64,000 nucleotides of DNA from Rapana venosa (GCA_028751875.1 CM054144.1:16901999-16965998); one strand, 5' to 3'; counted from the first letter of the stretch, positions 10,126-22,954 are shown. The notes: generated by a model from the sequence alone, not told the origin. Numbers and translations: made by a program.

Positions 10126-10625
10126 NNNNNNNNNNNNNNNNNNNNNNNNNNNNNNNNNNNNNNNNNNNNNNNNNNNNNNNNNNNNNNNNNNNNNNNNNNN
10201 NNNNNNNNNNNNNNNNNNNNNNNNNNNNNNNNNNNNNNNNNNNNNNNNNNNNNNNNNNNNNNNNNNNNNNNNNNNNNNNNNNNNNNNNNNNNNNNNNNNN
10301 NNNNNNNNNNNNNNNNNNNNNNNNNNNNNNNNNNNNNNNNNNNNNNNNNNNNNNNNNNNNNNNNNNNNNNNNNNNNNNNNNNNNNNNNNNNNNNNNNNNN
10401 NNNNNNNNNNNNNNNNNNNNNNNNNNNNNNNNNNNNNNNNNNNNNNNNNNNNNNNNNNNNNNNNNNNNNNNNNNNNNNNNNNNNNNNNNNNNNNNNNNNN
10501 NNNNNNNNNNNNNNNNNNNNNNNNNNNNNNNNNNNNNNNNNNNNNNNNNNNNNNNNNNNNNNNNNNNNNNNNNNNNNNNNNNNNNNNNNNNNNNNNNNNN
10601 NNNNNNNNNNNNNNNNNNNNNNNNN
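10126..10625. other. Assembly gap (500 N)
   Basis: Exactly 500 unspecified bases, the usual fixed-size scaffold gap. The duplicated blocks on each side suggest that unresolved repeats caused it. Confidence 0.99.
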
Positions 10626-12375
10626 ACGGGGGATGAAAAAAAACCCCAATAAGTGCTTATTCCATTACCTCGATATAATAGAATAAAATAAAATAAAAAA
10701 AGAAAACAATACCAGCAATAGCACCTCGCCCCCCACACCCACCCCCTCACACGCAATCCTCTGGAGTTAACATCATTGCCGACTCCAATCTCCCCCTCCC
10801 CCCCCCCCCCCCCCCCCCCAAAAAAGGCCGGATGCGACTAAAACCGAGGCGTGTGTGTGAACATACCAGACATCTTGTGTGGCGGTGGGAACGGATGACA
10901 AACTTACAAACTGCATACACACGGAGACGGATGTAAAAAAGAGCACATGAGTGCCTACTTACTCCCTTATCCTCGAAATAAAGAAAGAAAGAACACACAC
11001 ACACACACACGCACGCACGCACACACACACACACACACAACACACAACACCCACACACACACACACACACACAACACACACACAACACACGCACGCACGC
11101 TGGGCCGCACACGTACGCACGCACGTACGCACGCCAAAAAAAGATACAGGAAGGATTCGTGCAGAGAGAGAGAAACGCAAAATTACGGAGACAATGACAA
11201 TGACAATGACAAATTCTTTTATTTCAACAATGAACAAGTACTCATGTGCTTTTCTACATCCAGTCCCCGCCCATAGGGATACATCTTGATAATAAACCCA
11301 AAACTCATACTCTCACACAGTAGAAACAAAGGAAAAAAACACTTTTAAAAAACAAACAAAAAAAAAACCCCCCAAAACCAAATATAAAAAAGAAAAAACA
11401 ACAACAAAAACCAAACCCCAAAAACCCAAAAAAAAGGGACAAAAAAAAACACAGAAAAAATAGAAAAAAGAGAAAAACCAAAAAAGCCAAACTTATAAAG
11501 CCCAAAAAATGAATACCTACACATTGGAAAATGGTACCCATAGTTGTTACATGTAACAAAAGATAAAATTGAAACAGGACATTCATTCGAACTCAAGTAC
11601 AGTTGACAAGCCCAATAAAATATTGAAAATATAAAGTCCTTCATCAGAATACAACAACTATAACATAAGCAAAAAATAAGAAGAGAGAGAGAGAAGAGAG
11701 AGAGGAGAGAAGAGAGAGAGAGAGAGAAATACAAAAAATTAATTCTCAAAATTAGTACACATCACCATCAACACTAATTTTGATTATAATAATAATATTT
11801 AAAGATAATAATAATAATAATAATAATAATTTTAACAAATAATTATAATAAATGGAATTTATATAGCACTATATCTTGCACACACACAAAATAATAAAAG
11901 TGCTTTCATTCATCCTACTCATTCACATGCAGCCAGTTACAATTAATAGGTTGGGGTGTTTTTTTTACAAATTCAAATGTATACACACACGCTCACGCGC
12001 ACGCACGCACATACACGCACACTCACGCACACAAATACAGGTTGTACACTCCAGCAGGGTGATGTGTTTTGGTTGTTGAGGGCAGGGACAAAAACAAAAG
12101 GGAACAAAAGGGGAGAATCTTAGAATTGAAATAAATGTATCTTAAGGCTGGATTTAAAAGCCTCATAAGAAGGATTTTGGCAAGGGAGAGAGGGAGGTCA
12201 TTGCAGATCGATGGACCAGAAACGGAGAAAGAGCTACGGCCAACGGTGGACTGGTTGAATCTTAAGCACAAGGTATCTGCAGCAGATCAAGGGAACGAGC
12301 AGTGTACAGGTGAAGACATTCACAGAGGTAGGAAGGTGCTGTTTTGTGGAGGCATTTGTAACAGAGGGTACTGAT
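10626..12375. repeat. Duplicated block, copy 2 (right of gap 1)
   Basis: Repeats 8302-10040 nearly base for base, with indels mostly in homopolymers and microsatellites. It contains a SINE tail (10640-10700), a poly-C SINE (10745-10990), CA/ACGC repeats (10993-11134) and an inverted SINE 3' fragment (11185-11340). Unlike copy 1, it continues without a break into the LINE coding sequence. Confidence 0.85.
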
Positions 12376-13860
12376 CTTATAGTTTACTCTCTGTGGCACA
12401 GGCAGCCAGTGGAGAGATCACAAGAGAGTAGTAATGTGCTCAGATTTTTTTTCTTTCTGAGGACTAGGCAAGCGGCAGAGTTTTGTATACGTTGTAGGGA
12501 GTGGATAGATGATGCTGGCAGACCAGGCAGAAGAGAATTGCAATAGTCCAGATGTGAGAGAATGAGAGATGTGACTAATTTGGATGTTGCATCAGTGGAC
12601 AGGTACTTTCGAACTGCGCTAATATGCCGCAATTGATAGTAGCACGACTCGCAGGTTTGGGTGATGAATTTTTGCATAGAGAGTGTGTTGTTGATAATGA
12701 CCCCTAGATATTTCACAGCAGTAGACAGAGGGACAGACATAGTGCCGAATTCTATTGAAGCTGTTGTGATGGAAGAGAGTTTATGTTTGGTCCCTACAAG
12801 CATGGCTTCAGTCTTATCTGCATTTAGCTGTAACTTGTTCTGTATCATCCAATTTTGAATATCTTGAAGGCAGTAGGACATATTAATCAAGAGAGAAGGC
12901 AGATTTTCAGGAGTACCACTGCTAAGATTTTGATAGTCATATGCATAAAAGTTATGGTTGATCTGCTGACGATTTATTATGTGTGAAAGAGGACCAGTGT
13001 AGAGAGTGAAAAGAACACGGCCAAGAACTGATCCCTGTGGGACTCCACATTCCAGTTTGGCAAGTGTTGTTTGAATCTGTTTACTGTAACTGTGTGGAAT
13101 CGATCTGTAAGGTATGAATTGAACCAGGTGAGGGCTGTGCCTTTGATACCAAACGTTCCTTGAAGACTGGAGAGAAGAATTGAGTGGTCTATAGTATCCA
13201 AGGCTGCAGATAAGTCGAGAAGAGTGAGAAGGGAGATTTTTCCTGAGTCAGACGCGTGTGGAAGCGTGTTTAACGTGTGGACTAGGGTGGTTTCGGTGCT
13301 GTGGATGGCGCGATAGGCAGACTGAAAAGGGGGAAGGAGATTACTGGAATGAAGATGGCTGTTGAGTTGTATCAGAACAACTTTTTCAAGGACTTTAGAG
13401 ATGAACGGTAGGTTGGATACAGGTCTATAATTCTTCAGAGTGTTAGGATCGAGGTCGTGCTTTTTAAGTAGAGGTGTAACTATTGCAGTTTTGAGAGCTG
13501 TTGGAAAAATTCCAGAAAGAAGTGATGAGTTAACTATTTTTGTGATAGTGGGTATAAGCTGTGGAAGGCAATGAGTGAAAAGTGAAGCAGGTATAGGATC
13601 AAGATGACATGATTTTATTGTCATTTCTTTCAGAATTGTCTTGATTTCTTTCTCGCTTGCTGGATGAAAGAAAAGGAGAGGAGTGCCAGAAAATTGGGGG
13701 TCAGAAATCGCAGGCTGAAAAGGAGTCTGATCCAAACTAGAGCGAATGTTGCGGACTTTGTCAGAAAATAATGCAGAAAATATAGAAGGAAGTTCAGTGG
13801 TCGTAGATAGAAGGCAGAGGGCTAGCCTTCGCAGATTATGCTCCTACAAATTATATGCCA
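11845..13860 (-). pseudogene. L2/CR1-like LINE, RT domain to 3' end, minus strand
   Basis: Read on the minus strand, the RT starts near 13860 with an FSDKVRNIRSSLD-type linker. KNYRPVSNLPFISKVLEKVV follows near 13430, then motif A LLDLSAALDTIDH near 13220, and GVPQGSVLG near 13030, the latter in a shifted frame. The catalytic loop reads YAYD near 12940 instead of YADD, so the first aspartate is lost. Next come WMIQNKLQLNADKTEAMLVG near 12850, LSHLDYCNSLLPGLPA near 12560 and a C-terminal SFSVSGPSICNDLP near 12225. A TATATAAATTCCAT tail lies near 11855. The endonuclease is absent. The motif order and wording are typical of L2/CR1-type elements. A second, plus-strand member lies at 60.2-62.8 kb. 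Confidence 0.87.
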
Positions 13861-13960
13861 TGATAATGACATAAACTCAATACCCATACACTCAGACAAT
13901 AAAAACAGGGAAGGAAAGAAAAGAAAAAGCCAAACCTTTAAAGTCAGAGAGAGAGAGAGA
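13860..13960 (-). mobile_element. Inverted SINE 3'-variant remnant
   Basis: AACTCAATACCCATACACTC matches, in reverse, the GAGTGTATGAGTATTGGGTT part of the 3180-3355 fragment. It is short and degraded and is followed by a GA run. Confidence 0.45.
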
Positions 13961-13964
13961 GAGA

Positions 13965-14080
13965 GAGAGTCAAAGTCAAAGTCAAAGTCAAAGTTTTATT
14001 TTCAGATGGTACATTGAATAAGAAGTGCATTTGCTTTTTTTTTCATCAAGCCATCTATCTAAAGAAAAAAAAAGCGAGAA
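13965..14080 (-). mobile_element. LINE 3' end with (GTCAAA)n tail, inverted
   Basis: Four GTCAAA units are followed by a segment shared with 6883-6975 (CAGATGGTACATTGAATAA, CATCAAGCCAT). A simple-repeat tail next to a conserved 3' segment is what non-LTR elements leave. It may be the 3' end of the LINE whose RT lies at 15.5-18.1 kb, but 1.4 kb of low-complexity DNA separates them. Confidence 0.5.
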
Positions 14081-15470
14081 AAAAAAAGAAAATGTATATG
14101 CAGACATAGAATAAAAAACCTAATCTATGTAAACTATACAAATCAAACAAGAAAAAACAATAACATATGCATATGTGAAATTAAAAACAAAACAAAAAAA
14201 CAAAAAATATTAGACCAACAATTCAAATAATTCAAAAAATCTTGGAAAAATACCCGCATAACACAAACAAAACAAGCAACAAGGAAAAACCAAACCAAAA
14301 CAAACAAAGAAGACAAACAGAATAAAAAAAAACCAAAAAAACCACACCAACTGTTTCCCCCTTCCCCCCCCCCCCCCCCCCCCCCTCACACACACATAAA
14401 ACACACAAACCTTCAACCATACAAACAACTGAATAAAACAACAAAAAAAACAGAGAATCAACAAGAACAACCACAACAAGGAAATAAACAATCAAACAAA
14501 CACAAATATACATACAAAACAACACAGCGACAATAACTAACATGGGAAACAAGAATAACAGCCAAGACAAATGAAGAACAATATAGAACTAACAAAAGAC
14601 GAAAAAAAGAGTCCAAAATATTCCCCCCCTCCCAAGAAAACCACCCTAACCCAAAACAAAAAAAAGCAAAAAATAAACCAGAACCCCACCCCCACCACTA
14701 CCAACAATAACAACAACAACCAAATGGAATTATACAAGGAAACTGATGTATCATTTAAACACTTACATACACATACACATACACATCCTCACCATATCCC
14801 TTTCACCACATAATATACTCAAAATATAAGGAAAACAAGAATAACCAACAGCTATTGGGTTTCAGAGCAAAGAGTATAACAAAAAACATCCATTCCCTCC
14901 CTTCCCGGGTCATATACACACAATTACATGTGCTTTTTATTTGAGGCAGAGCAACGTTAATCCTTCGATCAAAGTAAAATTCAGGCAATGAAAAACCCCA
15001 CCCTCGTACTAAACTCAGCATAACAATTTAGCTCATCTAATACCAATGAAACAAAAAACTAACAGCGACAAAACTAAATAAATCACATATTTTTGTGTAA
15101 CAAAAAAAGAACGTAAAAGGCCAAAACAGCAAGAAAGTTAAAAACAAAACCGAATCAATTACACAACACACATGCACTCACACACTTGTACACACACACA
15201 ACACACACACACACACACACAACTCACACACACACACCCACACACACACCACACAAACACCAGATTCAAAGTGTGCTGGGGTTGATATCATATCAACCCA
15301 AAATATAGATCAATGTTTAAACCATGAAACTCTATATGATTATGAAAACTGGTCATAATCTGTTTTTAAAATGCAAGAATAACGTCAGTGACACTTAAAT
15401 TTCACTCTCTTAAGTTTACAAGTCGTGTTCTGTACTTTTATCATGAAAAAATCTTTTAGATGTTTTTATA
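14080..15470. other. Low-complexity, A/C-rich region without a gene
   Basis: AAC/AAAC-rich sequence, a poly-C run (14365-14384), short CATACA repeats (14765-14788) and a CA run (15182-15255). The open frames here are hydrophobic or Asn/Thr-rich readings of low-complexity DNA. I see no conserved motif. Confidence 0.7.
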
Positions 15471-15479
15471 CTGATTTTT

Positions 15480-18110
15480 GCTTTTAATACATTTCAAATT
15501 TTTGGGAGTTTATTCCATAGGTCAACTGCCTGAATACAAAAGGCTCGATTATATAGGTTATTTCTCGGTCTTGGAAATGTTAGCAAATGGTTGTGTCTAT
15601 GTTGGTTAACTTGAAAGCTTGTAATCTTCGGAGGTGCATTTTGATTAACAACTTTTGCAAAACCACAGCTTTAAAGAATAAAAGTCGTCGAAATGTCAAG
15701 ACTTAATTTGCTAAACCTCAATTGTCAGGGGCTTGTTTTTAACAAACAAGTTTTACTCTCTTTTAAATAAACGAGAATGAATTTCAAGTTCTTCCACTCA
15801 AAACCCAAATAGTGAACGCATAGTCAATGAGTGAATAGACCGCAAAAAAATAGTTTTCGAGAATGATTATTTAAGAAAGTGTTTTTTTTTGGATAATTAA
15901 AGTGCCTGTGAGCTAGGCTTTACCTAGTGACATTATGTGAATTCATTCCAAGTCATATTTTTGTCAATGGTAACCCCTAATATTTTATGTGATTCAACTT
16001 CTTCAACTATTCCTTTAAACCCAAAACAGAGGTTGAAACCTATCATTCATTTTTTTGCCTTTTCTTTTCTTGCTGATACGTAAAATACACTTTTTTTTTG
16101 TGCTTTTAAAGGACATGTGGTTTAATTGAGTCCAAATAATCAATCTGTCAATACGTATTGAAGTTTGCGAAGTTAATCTGCTAGAGTCTGAATCATTTTA
16201 CAAAAGAGAAGTGTATCATCAGCAAACTTTTCCCACAGTTACATTTAATAAAACAGGGTAAATCATTTACATAGACTGAAAACAAGAGGGTCCCAATACT
16301 GAGCCTTGGGGTACCCCATGTCTATGGTAGTAGGTTCTGATGCCTTGGTTTTTTTACAGATACAAGCTGCTGCCTATTAGAAAAAAATTTTCTAGTAGTT
16401 GGATGACTTCAGTGGCAGTTTGTACAATTCTAAATTTACGCAATAACAAAGAGTGGTTGATCACATCAAATGCTTTTTCAAAGTCAACAAAAAGGAGGGC
16501 CAGTAAACTTATTGTCTTTATATTGTGTAGGAGACTGTCAGTGAGCTGAGTTAGAGCAGTATGACAGGAATAGTTTTTTTACGAAACCTGATTGATCCTC
16601 GGCAATAGATTGTTTTTTTAAAAGTAAGAATTTAGGAGTTGTATGTTTTTTCAAGGGTTTAGATAGTAACAGAGAGAATTGAAATTGGCCTGTAATTTGA
16701 AGGAGAAAAGCAGTCACCTATTATGGACAGGTATAACTTTTCCTTTTTAAAAACTAGAAAAAACATTTCCCCAATACCCAATTTAACAAATAAAAAGCAA
16801 AAAACGACTAAAACTAATTTTAAATCGACAATTTAATATGTTAGAATTGTTGATTTTTATCCAAATAGTCAAAGGTGAGGCTAAAATTAAGGAAAAAATT
16901 TTGAAAAAATTTGTATTTAAATGAAGAAACATTTTCCCCTTAAAAAACTTGTTCCAAAAGACTATAAGTTATAAAAGCTTAAAATTTGTAATGCTATTCG
17001 TTCATTTTTGCTTTAATGAAGGTTGTATTGGCTGGTAATTTAATATGTTTGAGTTTAGTTGTGGGGGAATGGAAATTTTCCTGATTAAAGTTATACTTTT
17101 TGCACTTTAAATGGCTGTTTAACATGTTGATATGTCTTTGACGTTACCTTTTTAAAAAGTTATTAATTGTTTTTGGCTTTCCAAATCTGGCGAGAGTCAC
17201 TTGGGAATTAACAACTGTTGAAAGTAATTACGCTTTGTTTTGCCTTATGGAATTCACTTTATTCCTATGTGTCCTAAATTGTCCATGTGTACGTGGGTTT
17301 TCAGGGGGTTTCTTAAGTTTTTTCTCAATCATGTTTTTGTTATCCAGAGGTTTTTGGGTTTTTTCTTTAAAATCTTTTTTTTTTATAAAGGGAGCCATGT
17401 TTTTCATACACTGATAAATATGTTAACCCAAAATTCAGCAGCTTCATGGGTCTTGATTTGGTATACATGTGTAATGGTATTCATCAGGTCCGAAAGAAAA
17501 TTATCCCACAGAAGTGTTTGAATTCGTAATATTTTGTTTTATGCCGAACTTTAGGAATTTTTATGGGACCTTAAACCAAGTCAGCAACAGGATTATATCG
17601 CTGCATCCCATGACGAGCACATACTTCAGTATTGCTGTTTGCGTTAGTGTAATATATCAATTAAAGTTACTGAGTTATCTTTTATAACCTGTGGTTTTAT
17701 CAATTAGTTGTTCCCAGACAAAGCATCAATAAGTTGTATTCCATTTCGGTTTAGTTTGAGTAGCTATGTTAAATCTCCAAAAATAAATTTCCAGTTTAAA
17801 AGTGCAACTTCTCCATTAGTGAAAGAATCTACAAACCAATTAGTGGTTTCTGACGAATTTTGTACATGAATCCATCAAAGAGAAATAGCTGTGCTTTAAT
17901 TTGATTCAACCCAAATCATTCGATATCATACACATCAAAATTGTATAGCCTTTTCGCATATGAAGATGCAAAATATGTTAATAGCCTGTAGTTTTTTGTT
18001 TTAGGGATCTTGGCGAAATATTTGGTATCCGATGTGCATGTCTGATCAGTTTTTATTTGAAGAAAGGCGGGATTCAGCAAAGGGGCCCAAAAAAATGAAC
18101 TCATCCCATC
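15480..18110 (-). pseudogene. Decayed LINE (endonuclease to RT C-terminus), minus strand
   Basis: Minus-strand motifs appear in correct LINE order across many frameshifts. A degraded LGDFNI-like site followed by RNGIQLIDALS lies near 17740, a linker near 17450, and motif A FVDFEKAFDVINHSLL near 16470. A degraded RHGVPQGS region lies near 16300 and EEVESHKILGVTIDKNMTWN near 15980. The 3' part, PRPRNNLYNRAFCIQAVDLW, lies near 15540. All are recognisable from common CR1/Jockey-like patterns; no single frame is open for long. Homopolymer noise in this stretch may exaggerate the decay. Confidence 0.7.
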
Positions 18111-18119
18111 ATTAAATAG

Positions 18120-19152
18120 TAAGCTGCATGTATCTTTTTTTGGTTACATTGTTTAATGTTAGTAGCCTATCTAACCTGTTTTATTGGCCACTTGTTGAGG
18201 TAAGAACATGAGTGGGGATGCACTAATGCGTGTTAGAATTCATTAAGAGACAAACGCACAAAGAAAAAAACAAAATAAACATATACAGAATTTTTTAAAA
18301 AACCCAAAACAAACACGTAATTGAATATAAAGTCCACTAAGATAACAGGGGTGATCTTACAATAATTGCTATGACAAATTAAAATAATTAACAAAATAAA
18401 TTATACCCCATACACACACTAATTGAGGATTATTATGTTACAATGCAATGCAAAATCCTATAAAGTTTTAACAAAAAATATTCAGTACAGGAAAAAAAAA
18501 GAAAATGAGATCAAAAGGAAAAAAAAAAAAAGGTTTTTAAAATAACTTTTTGGCTTGGAAAAAAAATCCCATTACGTTTTTTGTAGCTTTTAACTGTTTT
18601 ATTTCCAAAAATCCTATCAATAACAATGTTAATAATCACTTTATAAAAAGACAAAAAAGATTTCCTGGTAAAACCCGTAAAGATACTGCAGCATGACACC
18701 AATATCATTCCTGAAGGAAGGGGAAAAGGGAGAGGTTTGACAGAAGACAGTAAAAAAACAGTCAGAAAGAGGCTTTAAAAGAAGGAAATACTAGATTACA
18801 TGAGGGGATAGAGGGGGACAACTTGACAGGCATACTGTAACATAAATCATGGTTATGCCTGTGGTGTGAAATGACACAATATTGGGAAAAAGGGGAGGGG
18901 AAGGGGGAAAGAACATGTACAGGGGAAAATCCCAAATTCAAAGAAAAAATTGAATATATAAAATTTCTTGTGTGTGTGTGGTGTGTGTGTGTGTTGGGGT
19001 GTGGTGTTTTTGTGTGGGGTGTGGTGTGTTTTTGTTTCAGGATAAACTAAATATAATTTCCAAGACAGCACACAAAAACCATCAACACCTTTTTTTAAAT
19101 TTTATCAAAAAAAAGAACATCATATAAAAAATAAATCAAACGGACAAAGGGG

Positions 19153-19183
<31 letters not shown>

Positions 19184-19339
19184 GAGAGAGAGAAGAGAGA
19201 GAGAGAGAGAGATTTTTCTTTTCTTTTTTTTTCCAAGGGTAACAGTAAGTATTCATATATTTTTTTTTCATGGGACGACAGTCAACAACGACAAACAGAC
19301 ACCAGAGAGAGAGAGAGGAGAGAGGAGAGAGAGGGGAAG

Positions 19340-19370
<31 letters not shown>

Positions 19371-19400
19371 AATGCTTGGGGGTGTGCCTGTGCACAGCTT
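18120..19400. other. AT-rich intergenic DNA with GT and GA microsatellites
   Basis: No coding signal seen. Microsatellites: GT/GGTGT 18966-19035, GA 19152-19212 and GA 19300-19365. A-rich runs near 18490-18535 look like consensus noise. Confidence 0.7.
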
Positions 19401-19404
19401 TTAG

Positions 19405-19600
19405 GCCTATGTCTCCAATCAATGTACAATGCAAACTTCATTCCAGTTCAGGTAACAGTGTGATGGGAGTATTGTAATTGCCTCCTTTGTCGATTTTTTT
19501 TCTTTGGGATTGTAACCCAGGCTCTCTAACCTTTCACTGGGTACATAAAGAGATTCCCGGTTGGGATTCTTTCTTACAAAAGAAAAAGGACAAAATATGA
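19405..19600 (+). repeat. Dispersed repeat, copy 1 of a direct pair
   Basis: CTCCAATCAATGTACAATGC and AACAGTGTGATGGGAG recur with changes at 21300-21360. Similarity continues weakly for about 150 bp. Family unknown. Confidence 0.5.
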
Positions 19601-20767
19601 AATGGCCCTTGACAAGATTTATTGATGTTCATTTCTTAGAAAAAACTAATGATGGTACTACAACTGACAATGTCCCAAATCAAACTACTCAAATCACAAC
19701 AGCATTCTAGGTTTCATGGTGTTTCATGCTCTCTGCACACATTTCCAAATACGAACCATTTGTAAGTATTACAAAATAAAAGAACTGGCTTATAGTGAAA
19801 TATTTCCCAACTTTAAGCAACACACAATCAAACATACACAACAATACCAATGTGAAATGGACTAAAAACACCCACTGTGGATAGCACAGCCCAATACTTA
19901 TTCAATTATGGCTACTTTAGCCATTCTCATAAACTTCCAGTTGGCAACATGAACTTTTGTTCATTAGTGGCTAGACAGAGGAACTTCACTCCCAGAGTGT
20001 TACTGTTCCCATTGTATGCATGTAAATCCCATGCACAATTTAGCAAACAATTTGGGTGAGTAGCATAAACTACTCTGTGTTCTGTCTTGTACAACTGAAT
20101 AACTCAGCAGCTTGCAATTATCTGCACTGCCTTGTTATCACTACAACCTGCCTGCCACAACCCTTCCAAACATCTTTGTTGCTTCATTGTTCAAATAGAG
20201 GAGTAAAAACATACAAAATGCTTCTCCTTGTCCTTCACTAGAACACATGTTTCCTTAATCCATTCTTCACACACAAAATATAACAACATATATATATATC
20301 AATATGATCTGTAGGAAATGCTCTAATAAATCACTATTCACTCATAAGACAAACCAACTCTAAAAGGCACAAAACTAAAATTAACAATAAGTACCATCAG
20401 CTATCACCGCATGTGTAATAATGGGTGCTGCCATCTTTATAATATCTGACCTTCATGTCAGATAAATTTATGACTTTTAACATTACTAGCCACTAACCCA
20501 ACACACAGTCTATAAATTGTTTCTTTACAATTAAAAGGATGTGTCTGGATCAAGAACATAAAATTCATAGCTAGGGAAATAATAATATAAAAAAAACACT
20601 AATGCATTTCTAATCATGACATTTTACTTTGACCTAGATAACTTCAGAAATACATCAAAACCACTTTCTTCCCAAATGCTAATATTTCTCTTTAAAATAT
20701 TATAGTAGCACATATCAACATACAACCCCTAATAATCAAAGCACAATCAATAAGAATTGACACTTAC
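19600..20767. other. AT-rich intergenic or intronic DNA, nothing recognised
   Basis: Base composition is even, without strong microsatellites apart from a short TA run at 20286-20300. No motif-bearing frame is seen on either strand. Confidence 0.6.
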
Positions 20768-20933
20768 CTAAAAAGGAACACATCATAGCCCCAAACATTT
20801 GGGTGGACAGCACATGCTGCCGCTAGACCAGCTATGAACCTGTCTAAGCTGGTGACTGTCAACTCTCTCATCATCAGCTGGGAACTGCCAGGTGTCTCAA
20901 GTTCACAGGAAGTCTCAGTTAATGTTGAGATTC
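20768..20933 (-). CDS. Candidate internal exon of an unrecognised host gene, minus strand
   Basis: On the minus strand, 20933 to 20768 is open and has exon-like composition in AT-rich surroundings. It encodes a peptide containing CELETPGSSQLMMRELTVTS and, further on, RFIAGLAAACAVHPNVWGYD. It ends at TTTTTAG|GTAAGTG, a consensus-perfect donor (intron side 20761-20767). The 5' side ends in GTGTAG|GA at 20934-20936; its upstream sequence is purine-rich, so this acceptor is weak. With these limits the exon is 166 bp, entering after one codon base and leaving after two. I do not recognise the protein. It does not look like any LINE domain here. No neighbouring exon could be matched to it, so the assignment rests on donor strength and reading frame. 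Confidence 0.45.
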
Positions 20934-20936
20934 CTA

Positions 20937-22020
20937 CACCTTTTTCCTTTACTATTAAAATGTACCAAACATGTATAAATTTTAATACAAACCAAAGATA
21001 CTTTTAAAACTATCCAAAATACCAGTTAAAAAAACTAACATTCCATCTTTTTGGTTCACTTAGAACATATTGAAAGTTTTTGGTACTATTTTCTTTTGGC
21101 TTACTCTTCATGGAGTGTGTGCTTTGGTCACAGGTGTCCCTTTTTTGTTGGTTACCCCCTAAAATTTTTCCCCTTTTCCTGGACAAATTTTTGGGTGGGT
21201 TACATGATATTCCAAGTTCAATAATAACAACAACAAAATCATGTATCCTTTTTTAAAAATTTGTTCTTGATATGCTTTTTTTCTATGTTGTAGAACTACT
21301 TTGCTCCAATCCATATAATTATAATGCAAACTTCATTCTTGTTTAGGTCACAGTGTGAGAGGATGGTTCTAGGGTAGGCCTATTATTTGTTCCTCCTCTC
21401 ATGGGATAAAAAGTGCAAGGTTGTGCATTACCCAAATGGGATACACACCAGTAAAATTGTGTAACACTGTTTCTTGGAGTAGTAGTTCTAATCTACCTGA
21501 ACACACCTTTTAAGGTGAATTGTAGAACTTAAAATCTCCCTTCAAAAGATACCCTCTTTTTCCCATTAGGCCTACTTTGGCTATGTGCTGTTTCAAAAAG
21601 TTTATAACAGAAATGGGAGGGGTTTTTTTACATATTTTATCACAGTAACATGATAGGAAGTTTACATTAAAAACAAAGGTAGGCGCAAAGTAATCCTACA
21701 ACATGGAGAAAAAGGCATAAACAACAGAGACAAAAAAATACATAGCGAAAAGACAACAACAGAATTTTCACATAAGAAGGCCTAGGCCTACATGGTTTTT
21801 AAAAAAAGACAGATGATTGTACCCACTCTTACTTCTTTGATCCTCATTATTATGATATGTGGAAGGGTGATTTTCAAGGAGGGTGTGTTGGCTGTGCACC
21901 TTGCAAGCCTTGTCATCTTCCTTCTTTTTTTAAAGAATATTTTGCCATGATATTCCATATAACAGAGAGAGAGAGAGCGCTGAACTCTCAAATGTTTAAT
22001 GATTAGGCCTATGGCCCAAA
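20937..22020. other. AT-rich non-coding DNA with a dispersed-repeat copy
   Basis: Holds the second copy of the dispersed repeat at about 21290-21480. Nothing else is recognised. Confidence 0.55.
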
Positions 22021-22029
22021 AAACAAGAA

Positions 22030-22330
22030 TGTATTGAATAAAGATGTGAACGTGTGTGGAAAGATTGTTGGAGAAAAGAAAAAGATGCTAAATTCATTGT
22101 ATGAAAATCAGATGACCAAAAAAGCTAAAGACATTTCCACTGATGAAACCCACGTGCTTTCACAACACTATGCATTGCTTCCATCTGGTCGAAGATTTGG
22201 AATGCCAAAAACAAAAACAAAACAGAACCAAAAATAGTTTAAATTTAAAAAGTCAAATCGGCTTCTAAACCACTGTTAAACTTTAAAAGAAAAAGTTTTT
22301 AAGGGGTTTTCATATTAAATTAATAAATAA
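22030..22330 (+). mobile_element. LINE 3' coding end fragment
   Basis: The reading THVLSQHYALLPSGRRFGMP, followed by KTKTKQNQ and a stop near 22235, matches the LLPSGRRF...P...T pattern near the C-terminus of many non-LTR RT proteins. Only this end remains; family uncertain. A GA run (22352-22421) follows. Confidence 0.6.
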
Positions 22331-22351
22331 CAGCGTGTGCATGAAATAGCC

Positions 22352-22353
22352 TC

Positions 22354-22420
<67 letters not shown>

Positions 22421-22421
22421 C
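22352..22421. repeat. (GA)n microsatellite
   Basis: GA run with a few insertions. Confidence 0.93.
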
Positions 22422-22671
22422 ATGCTCAGTTTATATTAAAGTACCAGGCAAAGAATAAGTGTGAGCTGTGATGGGGAAGGGGAAATAGTTTAAAACTTTT
22501 TTTTAATCAAAATGTTTTTGTCATGTTTTTTTTTTTTAATGTAAGGTTACTTGTGATATTTGTATGATTGTGCTGATGATGGTGTTTCATGAGATATGTT
22601 TGAATTATTTTTGTGTTGTTGTTTTTGCTTTGCTCTTCTTAACCTTTACTGGTGTGTGGTGGCACAGCATG

Positions 22672-22850
22672 CCTGTGTGTGTGTGTGTGTTGTGGGGGTG
22701 TGTGTGTGTGTGTGTGTGTGTGTTGTGTGTTGTGTGTGTTGTGTGTATGTGTGTGTATGGGGTGGTGTGTGTGGGGTGTGTGTGTGTGTGGTGGATGGGT
22801 GGGTGGGTGGGTGGTGCCCGTGTGTGTGGGTGGTGTGGGTGGGTGCCCCT
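22672..22850. repeat. (GT)n and GGTG-rich microsatellite
   Basis: GT repeats grading into GGGT/GGTG repeats. Cys/Val-rich and His/Thr-rich readings on the two strands are artefacts. Confidence 0.93.
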
Positions 22851-22954
22851 GTGTTTTCGGCTTTTAAAGAAATAATCTGTATTGTTTAATAATGCATGCT
22901 GCATAATTATAATTTTAAAATGCCACTCATAATTTTTCTAGTTGAGATATTTAA

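Noticed and set aside
10002..10756. Long frames across the N runs (also 26991-27703)
   Set aside because: They are open only because N contains no stop codon.
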